In this document: piece by piece, positions 6,571-12,316 of the stretch | Numbering within the stretch: position 1 is the stretch's first letter | Layout of the letters: each line of letters begins with the position of its first letter | Virus record (IMG/VR): IMGVR_UViG_3300042691_024610 | Coordinates: 1-20,642 of that record | Source: a virus | DNA: 20,642 nt | Strand: one strand, 5' to 3' | Notes under the pieces: model-generated | What the model was told of the DNA's origin: nothing | Seen by the model: the letters and a program-made list of their open reading frames with translations, nothing else | Database searches by the model: none | Translations under genes and position numbers: made by a program

Positions 6571-7323
6571 ATGTCAGCTGTAACCACTATTGAAAGCACA
6601 CAGCCCCGCGCCCGACTGCTCGCCCTAATGGCGAACAAGTACAGCGTGGACCCCGACAAGATGCTGACCGCGCTTAAGGCCACCGCCTTCCGCGGCGACG
6701 TCACGAACGAGCAAATGATGGCGCTGCTCGTTGTCGCCAACCAGTACGACCTCAACCCATGGACCAAGGAAATCTACGCCTTCCCAGACAAGAAGAGCGG
6801 CATCGTGCCGGTGGTCGGGATCGACGGGTGGAGCCGCATCATCAACAGCAGCCGCGAGTTCGACGGCATGGAGTTCGTCGAGAGCGAGAAGCTGGTCGAG
6901 AGTGCGGAACACCAGCCGTGCCCGGAGTGGATTGAGTGCAGGATTTACCGCAAAGACCGGTCGCACCCCATCAGCGTGCGCGAGCGGTTCAGCGAGTGCT
7001 ATCGCCCACCGTTTAAGAACGACCGCGGCTACGTCAACAACGGGCCGTGGCAGACCCATACCAGCCGCTTCCTGCGGCACAAGGCGATGATTCAGTGCGC
7101 TCGCGTCGCCTTCGGATTCGTCGGCATCTACGACCCGGACGAGGCCGAGCGCATCCGTGAAGCCGTCGACGTCACACCAGCGGTCGTGCGTAGCGCCACT
7201 CGCAACGCCCGCTCCGCGCTCGACGACTTTGCTGGTGGGGGTAAGCCCGAACCCACCGCGGCATTCCCGCCGCCAGAGGGCACTTTCCACGAGGGACACG
7301 ATGGCAACAGTACCAACACCTAA
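6571..7323 (+). CDS. bet: Bet/RecT-type single-strand annealing protein
   Basis: A 250-residue protein matching the Bet family of phage single-strand annealing proteins. It has VVANQYDLNPWTKEIYAFPDK near residues 54-74, GIVPVVGIDGWSRI near 77-90, and the later WQTHTSRFLRHKAMIQCARVAFGFVGIYDPDEAE segment. It would coat and anneal the single strands exposed by the exonuclease encoded immediately upstream. The ATG at 6571 is chosen because GAGGAAGGG lies just before it. An in-frame TTG at 6553 lies before that site. The C-terminal tail, about 50 residues of Ala/Pro/Gly, is variable and overlaps the next start by 23 bases. Confidence 0.9.
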   Translation: MSAVTTIESTQPRARLLALMANKYSVDPDKMLTALKATAFRGDVTNEQMMALLVVANQYDLNPWTKEIYAFPDKKSGIVPVVGIDGWSRIINSSREFDGMEFVESEKLVESAEHQPCPEWIECRIYRKDRSHPISVRERFSECYRPPFKNDRGYVNNGPWQTHTSRFLRHKAMIQCARVAFGFVGIYDPDEAERIREAVDVTPAVVRSATRNARSALDDFAGGGKPEPTAAFPPPEGTFHEGHDGNSTNT

Positions 7324-7588
7324 AGGCGACTTTGAGGCACGACTAGGAGAGACATTTCGTGTCATCCGGCGGTCTCGTTCTGTATGGCTGCGCGATCTGG
7401 CGAAGGTGCTGGGCGTATCGGTCAACACCATTCGGTGGCACGAGAACGGCGCACGGATGATGCGTGCTGACCTGATCGTTAAGGCCGCGGAACACATGAG
7501 CGTCGAACCGGGAGTGCTGCTCGGCGAAACCCGCGAAGAAATCACTATCACAGAGGAAATACCCCATGGCATCGAAGCAAACGCATGA
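7301..7588 (+). CDS. XRE-family helix-turn-helix protein (possible Cro-like regulator)
   Basis: A 95-residue protein with a single HTH_3 domain: RSVWLRDLAKVLGVSVNTIRWHENGARMMRADLIVKAAEHMSVEPGVLLG, in which LRDLAKVLGVSVNTIRWHENG is the helix-turn-helix. It starts at the ATG at 7301, with GAGGG upstream, inside the end of bet. The stop overlaps the SSB-like gene by 23 bases. Its place within an early operon suggests a Cro-like or early regulator, which is inference. The Trp/Arg-containing recognition helix differs from that of the repressor, so shared operators cannot be assumed. Confidence 0.75.
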   Translation: MATVPTPKGDFEARLGETFRVIRRSRSVWLRDLAKVLGVSVNTIRWHENGARMMRADLIVKAAEHMSVEPGVLLGETREEITITEEIPHGIEANA

Positions 7589-7889
7589 CCTCGTCCTGAA
7601 GGTGGGCGAGTACACCGACCGCACCGGCGCGACCAAAGCTCGCACCAAGAACATCGGCGCGGTCTATACGAAGGACGACGGGTCCATGTTTCTCGCCATC
7701 GACTCGCTGGTCATTGCGATGGAGACCCAGTACGTGGCGAATAAGGACCGCTCGGACAGGGTGATGGTGTCGGTCTACCCCGTGCGCGAGAAGTCGTACG
7801 GCGACAGCCCCGCACCAACCCGCAGCGCCACCCCGGCGACGCCCGCTCCGGCAGCCGCTGCCGATCCGAACGATGACATTCCGTTCTGA
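7566..7889 (+). CDS. single-stranded DNA-binding-like protein with acidic SSB-type C-tail
   Basis: A 107-residue protein. The N-terminal 75 residues (THDLVLKVGEYTDRTGATKARTKNIGAVYTKDDGSMFLAID) are a beta-rich domain like small phage proteins found beside annealases. A Pro/Ala-rich linker then leads to the terminal NDDIPF. DDIPF is the conserved tip by which bacterial SSB proteins recruit partners. The domain is shorter than the usual OB fold, so the SSB call rests on the tail and on its position behind exonuclease and annealase genes. GAGGAA precedes the ATG. It may protect single strands during recombination or replication. Confidence 0.6.
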   Translation: MASKQTHDLVLKVGEYTDRTGATKARTKNIGAVYTKDDGSMFLAIDSLVIAMETQYVANKDRSDRVMVSVYPVREKSYGDSPAPTRSATPATPAPAAAADPNDDIPF

Positions 7890-7902
7890 TTAGGAGGCCA
7901 GT

Positions 7903-8238
7903 TTGGAAGCGCATTACGCAGAAGCATCACGGAGCGTTGTGTACAGCGCTCCGTCTGCCTCTATCAAGGCGCAATGGTGGCGGTGGCACAAGCAGAACCC
8001 GCACGTCTACGAACTGTTCAAGCGGTTCACCTACGACGTGATTGGTCGCGGCCACCAGCACTACTCCAGCAAGGCCATCTTTGAGCGCATTCGGTGGCAT
8101 ACAGAGATCGAGACCAACGGCGAGGAGTTCAAGATGTCGAACAACTACACGCCGTACTACGCTCGTCTCTTTATGCACGAGCATCCGCAGCACGCGGACT
8201 TTTTCCGGACCAAATCCCTCCGGAGTGGCTTGTCATGA
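7903..8238 (+). CDS. conserved phage protein, unknown function
   Basis: A 111-residue protein read from a TTG with AGGAGG five bases upstream, the strongest initiation site nearby. The motif series WWRWHKQNPHVYELFKRFTYDVIGRGHQHYSSKAIFERIRWHTEIET...MSNNYTPYYARLFMHEHP belongs to a small conserved family frequent in prophages of many bacteria. It is rich in His, Tyr and Trp, with no known catalytic pattern. Its TGA overlaps the next ATG (ATGA). Its biochemical role is unknown. Confidence 0.75.
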   Translation: MEAHYAEASRSVVYSAPSASIKAQWWRWHKQNPHVYELFKRFTYDVIGRGHQHYSSKAIFERIRWHTEIETNGEEFKMSNNYTPYYARLFMHEHPQHADFFRTKSLRSGLS

Positions 8239-8468
8239 CCGGCGAGTTTCGTCGCGCCATTCAGCGTGAGGTGTCCAGCTGGGCTGGTTCCAGCGTCATG
8301 TTTTTCGAGAAACGCAAGCATTCCGCAGCGTCTCTCGCATTTCGGCAGCAAGCCCGAATGGTTGTGGTAGCCCGCTCGGCGAGCGACACCCGCGCCCTTC
8401 GGAACGTCATCTCGGAAGTTCGCCGAGCGCTGCGTGCGCTTGGTGCAAGCAGGAGCGAATCAACATGA
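8235..8468 (+). CDS. small basic phage protein, unknown function
   Basis: A 77-residue basic protein translated from the ATG at 8235, coupled to the preceding stop (ATGA). It has a KRKHSAASLAFRQQARMVVVARSASDTRALRNVISEVRRALRALGAS pattern. The ASDTRALRNVISEVRRALR part recalls the TPSDxRAxxN...VRRxLRxLG motif in small phage proteins I cannot name. Longer in-frame starts lie inside the previous gene and are unlikely. No membrane segment or metal site is visible. Function unknown. Confidence 0.6.
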   Translation: MTGEFRRAIQREVSSWAGSSVMFFEKRKHSAASLAFRQQARMVVVARSASDTRALRNVISEVRRALRALGASRSEST

Positions 8469-8584
8469 GCAGTTTTGCCATTTTGATGTGTGGGGCGTGG
8501 GGCGGTGCGGTGCTGGGATATTTCATCGCAGCGCTGTGCTGGACGGCCCGTGACGACAGACGAGACAACCACGAGGACGAGTAA
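8465..8584 (+). CDS. 39-aa single-span membrane peptide (DUF3789-like)
   Basis: This ATG at 8465 overlaps the previous stop (ATGA), and the TAA lies directly before the next ATG at 8585. The peptide has one hydrophobic helix, FAILMCGAWGGAVLGYFIAALCW, read here as about 22 residues with small-residue packing. A charged tail rich in Asp, Arg and Glu follows. This shape matches small phage membrane proteins of the DUF3789 type. A membrane location is well supported; its role is not. The tight coupling on both sides argues that it is translated. Confidence 0.55.
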   Translation: MSSFAILMCGAWGGAVLGYFIAALCWTARDDRRDNHEDE

Positions 8585-9091
8585 ATGAGCTATTTGGTGT
8601 TCAAAGACCAGAAGTCGTTCATGAACTACTTCCGGCAGGAGCCGTCGTCCGCGACCGCGGAGCTATACAAGCGGCTCTGCGACGAAGAGTTCGCGGAGCT
8701 AGAAGAGGCGTGGAAAGAGCATCTGCGGCAGCCGAGCGAAGGCTCGGTGACCGAGATTGCCGATGCGTGCCTTGACCTGATCTACGTCGCCAGCGGGCTG
8801 ATGCACGCGCTGGGACTCGACCCGCAACCGCTGTGGGACGAGGTGCATCGCAGCAACGTCGACAAGATCAAGCACGCGTGCCTTTCCTGTGAGGCCACCG
8901 GCACTGTCGTGTACATCGACGACCAAGAGCGTCGGTCCCAACAGCCGTGTTCGGCGTGCAAGGGGCAGGGCTTCGTCTACGAAGTCCGTCGCCGCGAGGA
9001 CGGCAAGGTGCTGAAGCCCGGGGGCTGGATGCCGCCACAACTCCTGCCGCTCGTTCAAGGAATGGTGCGGCCTCGGGAGCCACAAGCGTGA
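8585..9091 (+). CDS. MazG-like NTP pyrophosphohydrolase with inserted zinc finger
   Basis: A 168-residue all-alpha NTP-PPase relative. The EExxE metal motif appears in LCDEEFAELEEAW (about residues 32-43) and the second acidic set in TEIADACLDLIYVASGL (56-72). HRSNVDKI near 88-95 and RREDGKVLKPGGWMPP near 136-151 complete the family. Between the last two sits an extra DnaJ-like finger, CLSCEATG and CSACKGQG (Cys99, 102, 122, 125), which many relatives lack. The enzyme would hydrolyse nucleoside triphosphates, possibly house-cleaning or altering nucleotide pools. It starts directly after the membrane peptide, and the end is coupled to the next gene by GTGA. Confidence 0.8.
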   Translation: MSYLVFKDQKSFMNYFRQEPSSATAELYKRLCDEEFAELEEAWKEHLRQPSEGSVTEIADACLDLIYVASGLMHALGLDPQPLWDEVHRSNVDKIKHACLSCEATGTVVYIDDQERRSQQPCSACKGQGFVYEVRRREDGKVLKPGGWMPPQLLPLVQGMVRPREPQA

Positions 9092-9216
9092 AACGGCTAG
9101 TAGTCGTGATCGTTGCGGCGGTCGTCGCAGCCGTTGCGTATTGCGGGCCGCCTCCAGAGCTTGAGGGCATCGCGGGCGGGGACATACAGAAAGCCATTCA
9201 GACCGGAGAGTACTGA
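9088..9216 (+). CDS. 42-aa membrane-anchored or secreted peptide
   Basis: The GTG at 9088 overlaps the preceding TGA. After a KR start, a hydrophobic stretch of about 15 residues (LVVVIVAAVVAAVAYC) forms a signal-anchor, followed by a short polar tail, PPPELEGIAGGDIQKAIQTGEY. The cysteine follows AVAY, which resembles a lipobox except that Tyr precedes Cys, so lipidation is doubtful. It could be an inner-membrane peptide, and nothing shows its role. Confidence 0.5.
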   Translation: MKRLVVVIVAAVVAAVAYCGPPPELEGIAGGDIQKAIQTGEY

Positions 9217-9255
9217 CACTACGGAAGCGAGACCAGCGCAGTTCGGGGGCATCAC

Positions 9256-9438
9256 ATGAGTCAACGCGACTTTGACAAAGACGGCGAGGACCAAGTTCGC
9301 AAAAGCGAGGCGCGACAGCGCGACTTCGTCGAAGGCGACTGCGATTTGTGCGGTGAGTGGGCGTCACGCCTGCTGGAAGGCGTCTGCCCGCCGTGTCGCA
9401 ACCACTATCACCTCGACCGGCCCCAGCGGTGGCGGTGA
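9256..9438 (+). CDS. 60-aa zinc-knuckle protein
   Basis: The N-terminal half is highly charged (RDFDKDGEDQVRKSEARQRDF). CDLCGEW and CPPCRNHYH, two CxxC pairs about 15 residues apart, then predict a small treble-clef or ribbon zinc site, with further His residues in NHYH. The ATG follows a GGGGG stretch. The TGA overlaps the following ATG (TGATG). A nucleic-acid or protein-binding role is likely from the fold type only. Confidence 0.55.
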   Translation: MSQRDFDKDGEDQVRKSEARQRDFVEGDCDLCGEWASRLLEGVCPPCRNHYHLDRPQRWR

Positions 9439-9581
9439 TGTACCGGTTGCGCCGTTACCGAGTCCGGCTGCGTCGCTGGTGGTGGTGGCTCTGGACGGGC
9501 TACTCGTCGCTGCACGACGTACGGCGAAGGATGGAAAGCGAAGTCCGTCGTTTTGGCGGCAGGATTACTTGGGACGACTGA
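9438..9581 (+). CDS. 47-aa Arg/Trp-rich peptide
   Basis: The start is the ATG at 9438 that shares a base with the preceding TGA. The first 20 residues, YRLRRYRVRLRRWWWWLWTG, combine six or more arginines with five tryptophans, and the rest is an ordinary charged helix. Such composition suits membrane-interface or nucleic-acid binding. Upstream in-frame starts lie within the previous gene. The stop lies one base before the excisionase GTG. The gene is plausible by coupling on both sides, but short. Confidence 0.45.
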   Translation: MYRLRRYRVRLRRWWWWLWTGYSSLHDVRRRMESEVRRFGGRITWDD

Positions 9582-9582
9582 C

Positions 9583-9858
9583 GTGAGGATTACGGTTCAG
9601 CAATGTGCGGAGCGACTCGGTGTCTCGCCGAGGACCGTCTTGCGCCTTTGCGTCAGCGGACAGATACCCAGCGCCATTCAGGTCGGGAAGCGATGGACTA
9701 TCGACGAGACCGCAATCCGCGGTTGGATGGAAAGGAAGGAACAGCGATGTCAGGCAACATCTACCGGCGAGGAAAGACGTGGTGGGGTCGGCTACAGGTC
9801 CGGGGTGTTGAGTACCGACGAAGCCTACGCACGGCTGATGAGGCCACAGCCAAGCTAG
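9583..9858 (+). CDS. xis: excisionase-like MerR/HTH_17 DNA-binding protein
   Basis: A 91-residue protein, GTG start. The first 50 residues form a winged HTH of the excisionase/HTH_17 type: ITVQQCAERLGVSPRTVLRLCVSGQIPSAIQVGKRWTIDETAIRGWMERKE. This shape bends att DNA and directs the integrase to excision, or acts as a regulator. The position directly before and overlapping integrase by 112 bases fits Xis. The residues after about 50 lie in the overlap and look unconstrained, so the domain is confined to the non-overlapping part. The GTG follows the previous stop by one base. Confidence 0.7.
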   Translation: MRITVQQCAERLGVSPRTVLRLCVSGQIPSAIQVGKRWTIDETAIRGWMERKEQRCQATSTGEERRGGVGYRSGVLSTDEAYARLMRPQPS

Positions 9859-10871
9859 CGCTCGCGGACTGGAAGGCGCAGCTGGGCAAAGGCGAGGGCG
9901 GCGGTGATGCCACGTGGCGGGCTGCGGTCGTCGCGTGGTCCGAGACCATAGGGTCGATGGAGCAGGGCGGTGGCGGGCTTAAACCGCGGGTGCGGGACCG
10001 CTACCTCGACAGCCTACGACTGTTCGACCACTTCTGGTGCAACAAGCGCCTGTCCGAGATCGGGCGACGCGAGATCGCCGACTTCATACGGGAGCGAAAG
10101 AAGGGCTTCGTGCGGCGCGGTCCGGACGGCAAGCTCAAGCAGATGGGGCCGGTCTCCAACTACTCCGTCCTGTGCGATCTGACCGCCGCGTCGAGCGTGT
10201 TCCGGGTCGCGGTGGCGTCTGGGATGTGCGACCACAACCCAGCTCGCGAGTGGGACCGAAAGCTCGTGCGCCCCCGGAAGCGGGTCATGGTGCCGCCCAC
10301 GCTGGAGGCCATCGAGACGGTTGCCTCGTACGCGACCGGCAACGTCGGTCGCTTGATCCTGTTTGCCGCCAATACCGGGATGCGCCTGATGGAGGCGGTC
10401 ACCCTCGACTGGCGGGAGGTTCGGGAGGACCGGGGCGAGGTGCTGCTGACGCAGACCAAGGTCTCGCGCCCGCGGGTCGTAAGGCTCAAAACGCCGGGGG
10501 GAGATGCGACCGGCACACTGGCTGGCACACCCCGGCACATCCGATCACACCTCGTGTTTGGGCAGGGCGTCGATGGCGAGCAACTCGCCAGCCCAGCCGG
10601 AGCGTTCCGGCACGTGATGCAGCGGGCGATCAACGGAGAGGCGGTACAAGGCCGCGCTTTACGGCGATTCCGCTTCCACGACTTACGGCACGCCTTTGCG
10701 GTGCGGTGGCTGCTGGCGGGCGGGGACATCTACGGGCTGTCGAAGCACCTCGGGCACACCTCGGTCAAGACGACCGAGATATACCTCGCGTACCTCCCGG
10801 CCTACGAGGAAAGCATCCGGCACACCGCTGGCACAATGCCACCCCTTTGCGGCGACCAGCAGATCGCGTAA
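9747..10871 (+). CDS. int: tyrosine recombinase, phage integrase
   Basis: A 374-residue integrase. An N-terminal arm-type domain (SGNIYRRGKTWWGRLQVRGVEYRRSLRT) is followed by a SAM-like core-binding domain to about residue 180, then the catalytic domain. The catalytic set is visible as Arg213 in NTGMRLMEAVTLDW, Lys238 in LLTQTKVSRPR, His311 and Arg314 in FHDLRHAFAV, His337 in LGHTSV, and Tyr346 in KTTEIYLAY. All six positions are present, so it should be active. The ATG at 9747 has AAGGAAGGA upstream. The frame also extends upstream to 9603, but that region is the Xis gene. The downstream att/tRNA region is the expected recombination target. Confidence 0.92.
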   Translation: MSGNIYRRGKTWWGRLQVRGVEYRRSLRTADEATAKLALADWKAQLGKGEGGGDATWRAAVVAWSETIGSMEQGGGGLKPRVRDRYLDSLRLFDHFWCNKRLSEIGRREIADFIRERKKGFVRRGPDGKLKQMGPVSNYSVLCDLTAASSVFRVAVASGMCDHNPAREWDRKLVRPRKRVMVPPTLEAIETVASYATGNVGRLILFAANTGMRLMEAVTLDWREVREDRGEVLLTQTKVSRPRVVRLKTPGGDATGTLAGTPRHIRSHLVFGQGVDGEQLASPAGAFRHVMQRAINGEAVQGRALRRFRFHDLRHAFAVRWLLAGGDIYGLSKHLGHTSVKTTEIYLAYLPAYEESIRHTAGTMPPLCGDQQIA

Positions 10872-10904
10872 TCGCAAAAAACGCCGAGAAACATAGGGCA
10901 AAAG

Positions 10905-10920
10905 TGTTCCACGTGAAACA
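10905..10920. other. chromosomal-type parS site match
   Basis: The 16 bases TGTTCCACGTGAAACA fit the ParB-binding consensus TGTTNCACGTGAAACA, known from many bacterial chromosomes, at every defined position. The CACGTG core is palindromic. It lies 33 bases after int and 65 before the tRNA. No parA or parB gene is in the window, so any ParB would come from the host. Chance occurrence of such a 15-base match in 20 kb is below one in ten thousand, if bases were equally frequent. Confidence 0.6.
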
Positions 10921-10931
10921 GGTGCAATGCC

Positions 10932-10963
10932 TGAAAACCGGTCTTGAAAACCGATGGACCGGT
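10932..10963. repeat. att-core-like repeat segment between int and tRNA-Ser
   Basis: TGAAAACCG occurs twice directly (10932-10940 and 10945-10953). ACCGGTC (10937-10943) and GACCGGT (10957-10963) form a 7-base inverted repeat around 13 bases. GTCTTGAAAAC at 10941-10951 is identical to the anticodon arm of the tRNA-Ser at 11015-11025. Its position beside int suggests attP or Int-binding core sites. The same stretch also holds a possible tRNA promoter -35, and the two readings are not exclusive. Confidence 0.35.
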
Positions 10964-10971
10964 ATTAGTAT
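10944..10971 (+). promoter_or_regulatory. candidate promoter for tRNA-Ser
   Basis: TTGAAA (10944-10949) and TAGTAT (10966-10971), spaced by 16 bases, would start transcription a few bases before the tRNA at 10985. The perfect dyad AGTATC-TT-GATACT at 10967-10980 overlaps the -10 and start, and could bind a regulator. Spacing and -10 are only fair. Confidence 0.35.
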
Positions 10972-10984
10972 CTTGATACTTTGC

Positions 10985-11075
10985 GGTGGGGTGGCCGAGA
11001 GGTTTATGGCTCCAGTCTTGAAAACTGGCGAAGTTTCAAAGACTTCCGTGGGTTCGAATCCCACCCCCACCGCCA
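10985..11075 (+). tRNA. tRNA-Ser, anticodon UGA (CCA encoded)
   Basis: All arms can be drawn. The 7-base acceptor stem GGTGGGG pairs with CCCCACC. The D-arm has GCC/GGC with the GAGAGGTTTAT loop. The anticodon stem CCAGT/ACTGG has loop CTTGAAA and anticodon TGA at 11019-11021. A long variable arm (GAAGT/ACTTC) shows a class II tRNA. The T-arm is GTGGG-TTCGAAT-CCCAC. The discriminator G and encoded CCA follow. It reads UCA and other UCN serine codons. No mismatch is seen, so it should be functional. A complete tRNA beside int may be a phage-borne gene or a captured host attachment site. Confidence 0.95.
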
Positions 11076-11152
11076 GCCGCTCCGGCGACAGCCGCGACAG
11101 CGCCGCCAGTACGGACGCACGACTGATCGGCACAGGTCGGCACAAGCACAAA

Positions 11153-11172
11153 GGCGGGGGTTTCCCCCCGCC
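11153..11172 (-). terminator. GC-rich hairpin, probable terminator of the 11187-11564 gene
   Basis: GGCGGGGG and CCCCCGCC pair over 8 bases around TTTC. On the - strand the hairpin is followed by TTTGTG, a weak U-tract, and lies 15 bases past the stop of the leftward gene. On the + strand no U-tract follows, so it could weakly act for the tRNA transcript only as an RNA end. Two copies of TCGGCACA lie just before it on the + strand (11127-11145). Confidence 0.55.
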
Positions 11173-11186
11173 CTCGTGCGCCCCAA

Positions 11187-11564
11187 TCAGGCGTCTAGCT
11201 GCATCGCGTCGATGGCCTCGTCGGTGAAGGCTGGGTTGCGCCCAGTCTTGCCGAACTCGTCCGGTCGACTTCGACGGTCGGCTGCCCGCTGCTCTCGGTA
11301 CACCGCCGCCAGCTTCTTCCCCTGTTGGAACATCGGAAACATCTCTTCGATGTCCCGCTTGGTTAGAAGCGCAGCAAGGGGCGTAAACCCACCGTCCTCA
11401 CTCTCGTAGCCTACGATTACCTCTGGGGCCATCACGCGTTCGCCAAACCTGATGACCTTGGGACGCTTCACAAAGGTCACCGAGAGCTTTTGGTCGTTCG
11501 CACATAGCATCACGAACTTCTCGTAGAGCTTTTGACCCACGGTTACGTCGTCTGCATTCTTCAT
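11187..11564 (-). CDS. unrecognised 125-aa protein under an operator-bearing promoter
   Basis: I do not recognise this 125-residue protein. It begins MKNADDVTVGQKLYEKFVMLCANDQKLSVTFV, has a beta-rich middle and a basic/acidic helical stretch RDIEEMFPMFQQGKKLAAVYREQRAADRRSR, and an acidic C-terminus. There are no signal peptide, membrane span or cysteine pairs. It has a strong GGAGGA ribosome binding site before the ATG. Its own near-consensus promoter at 11623-11651 and its own terminator make it a monocistronic unit between the late operon and the tRNA. The repressor operator overlapping that promoter suggests expression on induction. Confidence 0.75.
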   Translation of the reverse strand: MKNADDVTVGQKLYEKFVMLCANDQKLSVTFVKRPKVIRFGERVMAPEVIVGYESEDGGFTPLAALLTKRDIEEMFPMFQQGKKLAAVYREQRAADRRSRPDEFGKTGRNPAFTDEAIDAMQLDA

Positions 11565-11622
11565 GCTTTCTTCCTCCAGTAGTTGTTAAACAGCGAGTGG
11601 AAGCGTCTACTTCCACACCACA

Positions 11623-11651
11623 ATAATATCATCGTGATGATACTTTGTCAA
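11623..11651 (-). promoter_or_regulatory. near-consensus sigma70 promoter of the 125-aa gene
   Basis: On the - strand TTGACA (11651-11646, perfect consensus) is followed after exactly 17 bases by TATTAT (11628-11623, five of six). The leader to the ATG at 11564 is about 50 bases. This is the strongest promoter-like sequence in the window. A 16-base dyad, TATCATCGTGATGATA (11627-11642, six-base arms perfect), fills the spacer, so it is likely under repressor control. Confidence 0.7.
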
Positions 11652-11661
11652 GTTCGTGATA
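11648..11661 (-). promoter_or_regulatory. repressor operator match at the -35 of the 125-aa gene promoter
   Basis: TATCACGAACTTGA on the - strand matches the OL/OR core TATCACGGGCATGA at 11 of 14 positions and overlaps the -35 TTGACA. A bound repressor would block polymerase there. The neighbouring dyad at 11627-11642 shares CGTGAT with it and may be a second contact site. Confidence 0.45.
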
Positions 11662-11693
11662 TTTTTGATCTCACCGAAATGATCTGCAAAGGC

Positions 11694-11720
11694 AAAAAAA
11701 ACCCGGGAGTTACCCCGGGT
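11694..11720 (-). terminator. intrinsic terminator ending the late tail operon
   Basis: ACCCGGG (11701-11707) pairs with CCCGGGT (11714-11720) around a six-base loop. On the - strand the stem is followed by eight T residues, a classic rho-independent terminator for leftward transcripts. It lies 34 bases past the stop of the dNMP kinase, isolating the 125-aa gene promoter from late transcription. Confidence 0.85.
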
Positions 11721-11754
11721 AAACTCGCGTTGGATGCGAGGCTGGAGTACTCAA

Positions 11755-12315
11755 TCAACTAGCAAGCACGAGAGGCTCTTCGGCAGTCGCAGGAAGTGTC
11801 AGCAGGTGATCGACGGAGGAGTAGAGGGCCGGGATGGAGGTCGCGTTGTTGATCAGCACGTCCTCCAGAATCGCCTTCTGGGCACGCTCGCTGGCGTGGT
11901 CCATCGTGTTCAGCCCGGGGCGGTAGACGCGCCACAGCACGCCTCCCATGTCCTTGATGAGCGTCGCCTCGTTGGGGAAGCGAACGTCATCGACGACCAG
12001 AGGGGTCGTGCAGCGCTCGGCCTCGGCCCGCAGGACGTTGATCCAGATGTCGCCGTAGACCTGCCGACGCCCCCACTCGGTCCCCAAGGACTGCATCATG
12101 GCCCGCGGCGTCGCGCCGCCGAACTGGGGCAGGCCGGTCATCTTGGCGTCGCCGTCAAGCTGCTCGTCAGTCAGGCCGAGCGCCTTCAGCATCCGCTTGA
12201 TCGGGTCGGCGAAGCGCATCCGGGTATACCCGTGCTGCTCCGACAGGTGCTTTGATACGAGCGTCTTGCCAGACCCCGCTACTCCAAGAATTCCAATGAC
12301 GCGTGGTCCGGACAT
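11755..12315 (-). CDS. deoxynucleoside monophosphate kinase, P-loop phage type
   Basis: A 186-residue P-loop kinase like T4 gp1-type phage dNMP kinases. GVAGSGKT near residues 11-18 binds nucleotide. FADPIKRMLKALGL near 35-48 and MMQSLGTEWGR near 73-83 are family stretches. VVDDVRFPNEA near 107-117 is the usual second motif, and WRVYRPG near 128-134 the third. It should phosphorylate dNMPs from degraded host DNA for phage DNA synthesis. The ATG follows AGGAG closely, and the gene starts one base after the previous stop. It is the last gene of the leftward tail operon, so it is made late. Confidence 0.85.
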   Translation of the reverse strand: MSGPRVIGILGVAGSGKTLVSKHLSEQHGYTRMRFADPIKRMLKALGLTDEQLDGDAKMTGLPQFGGATPRAMMQSLGTEWGRRQVYGDIWINVLRAEAERCTTPLVVDDVRFPNEATLIKDMGGVLWRVYRPGLNTMDHASERAQKAILEDVLINNATSIPALYSSVDHLLTLPATAEEPLVLAS

Positions 12316-12316
12316 T

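Noticed and set aside
6625-7572. 315-codon - frame opposite bet and the HTH gene
   Set aside because: The + strand genes here have clear families and ribosome binding sites. The opposite frame has no recognisable motif.
10037-11227. 396-codon + frame through int and the tRNA
   Set aside because: It reads in another frame of integrase and across the tRNA gene. It is Arg/Pro/Gly-rich and without motif, as expected of a shadow frame in GC-rich DNA.
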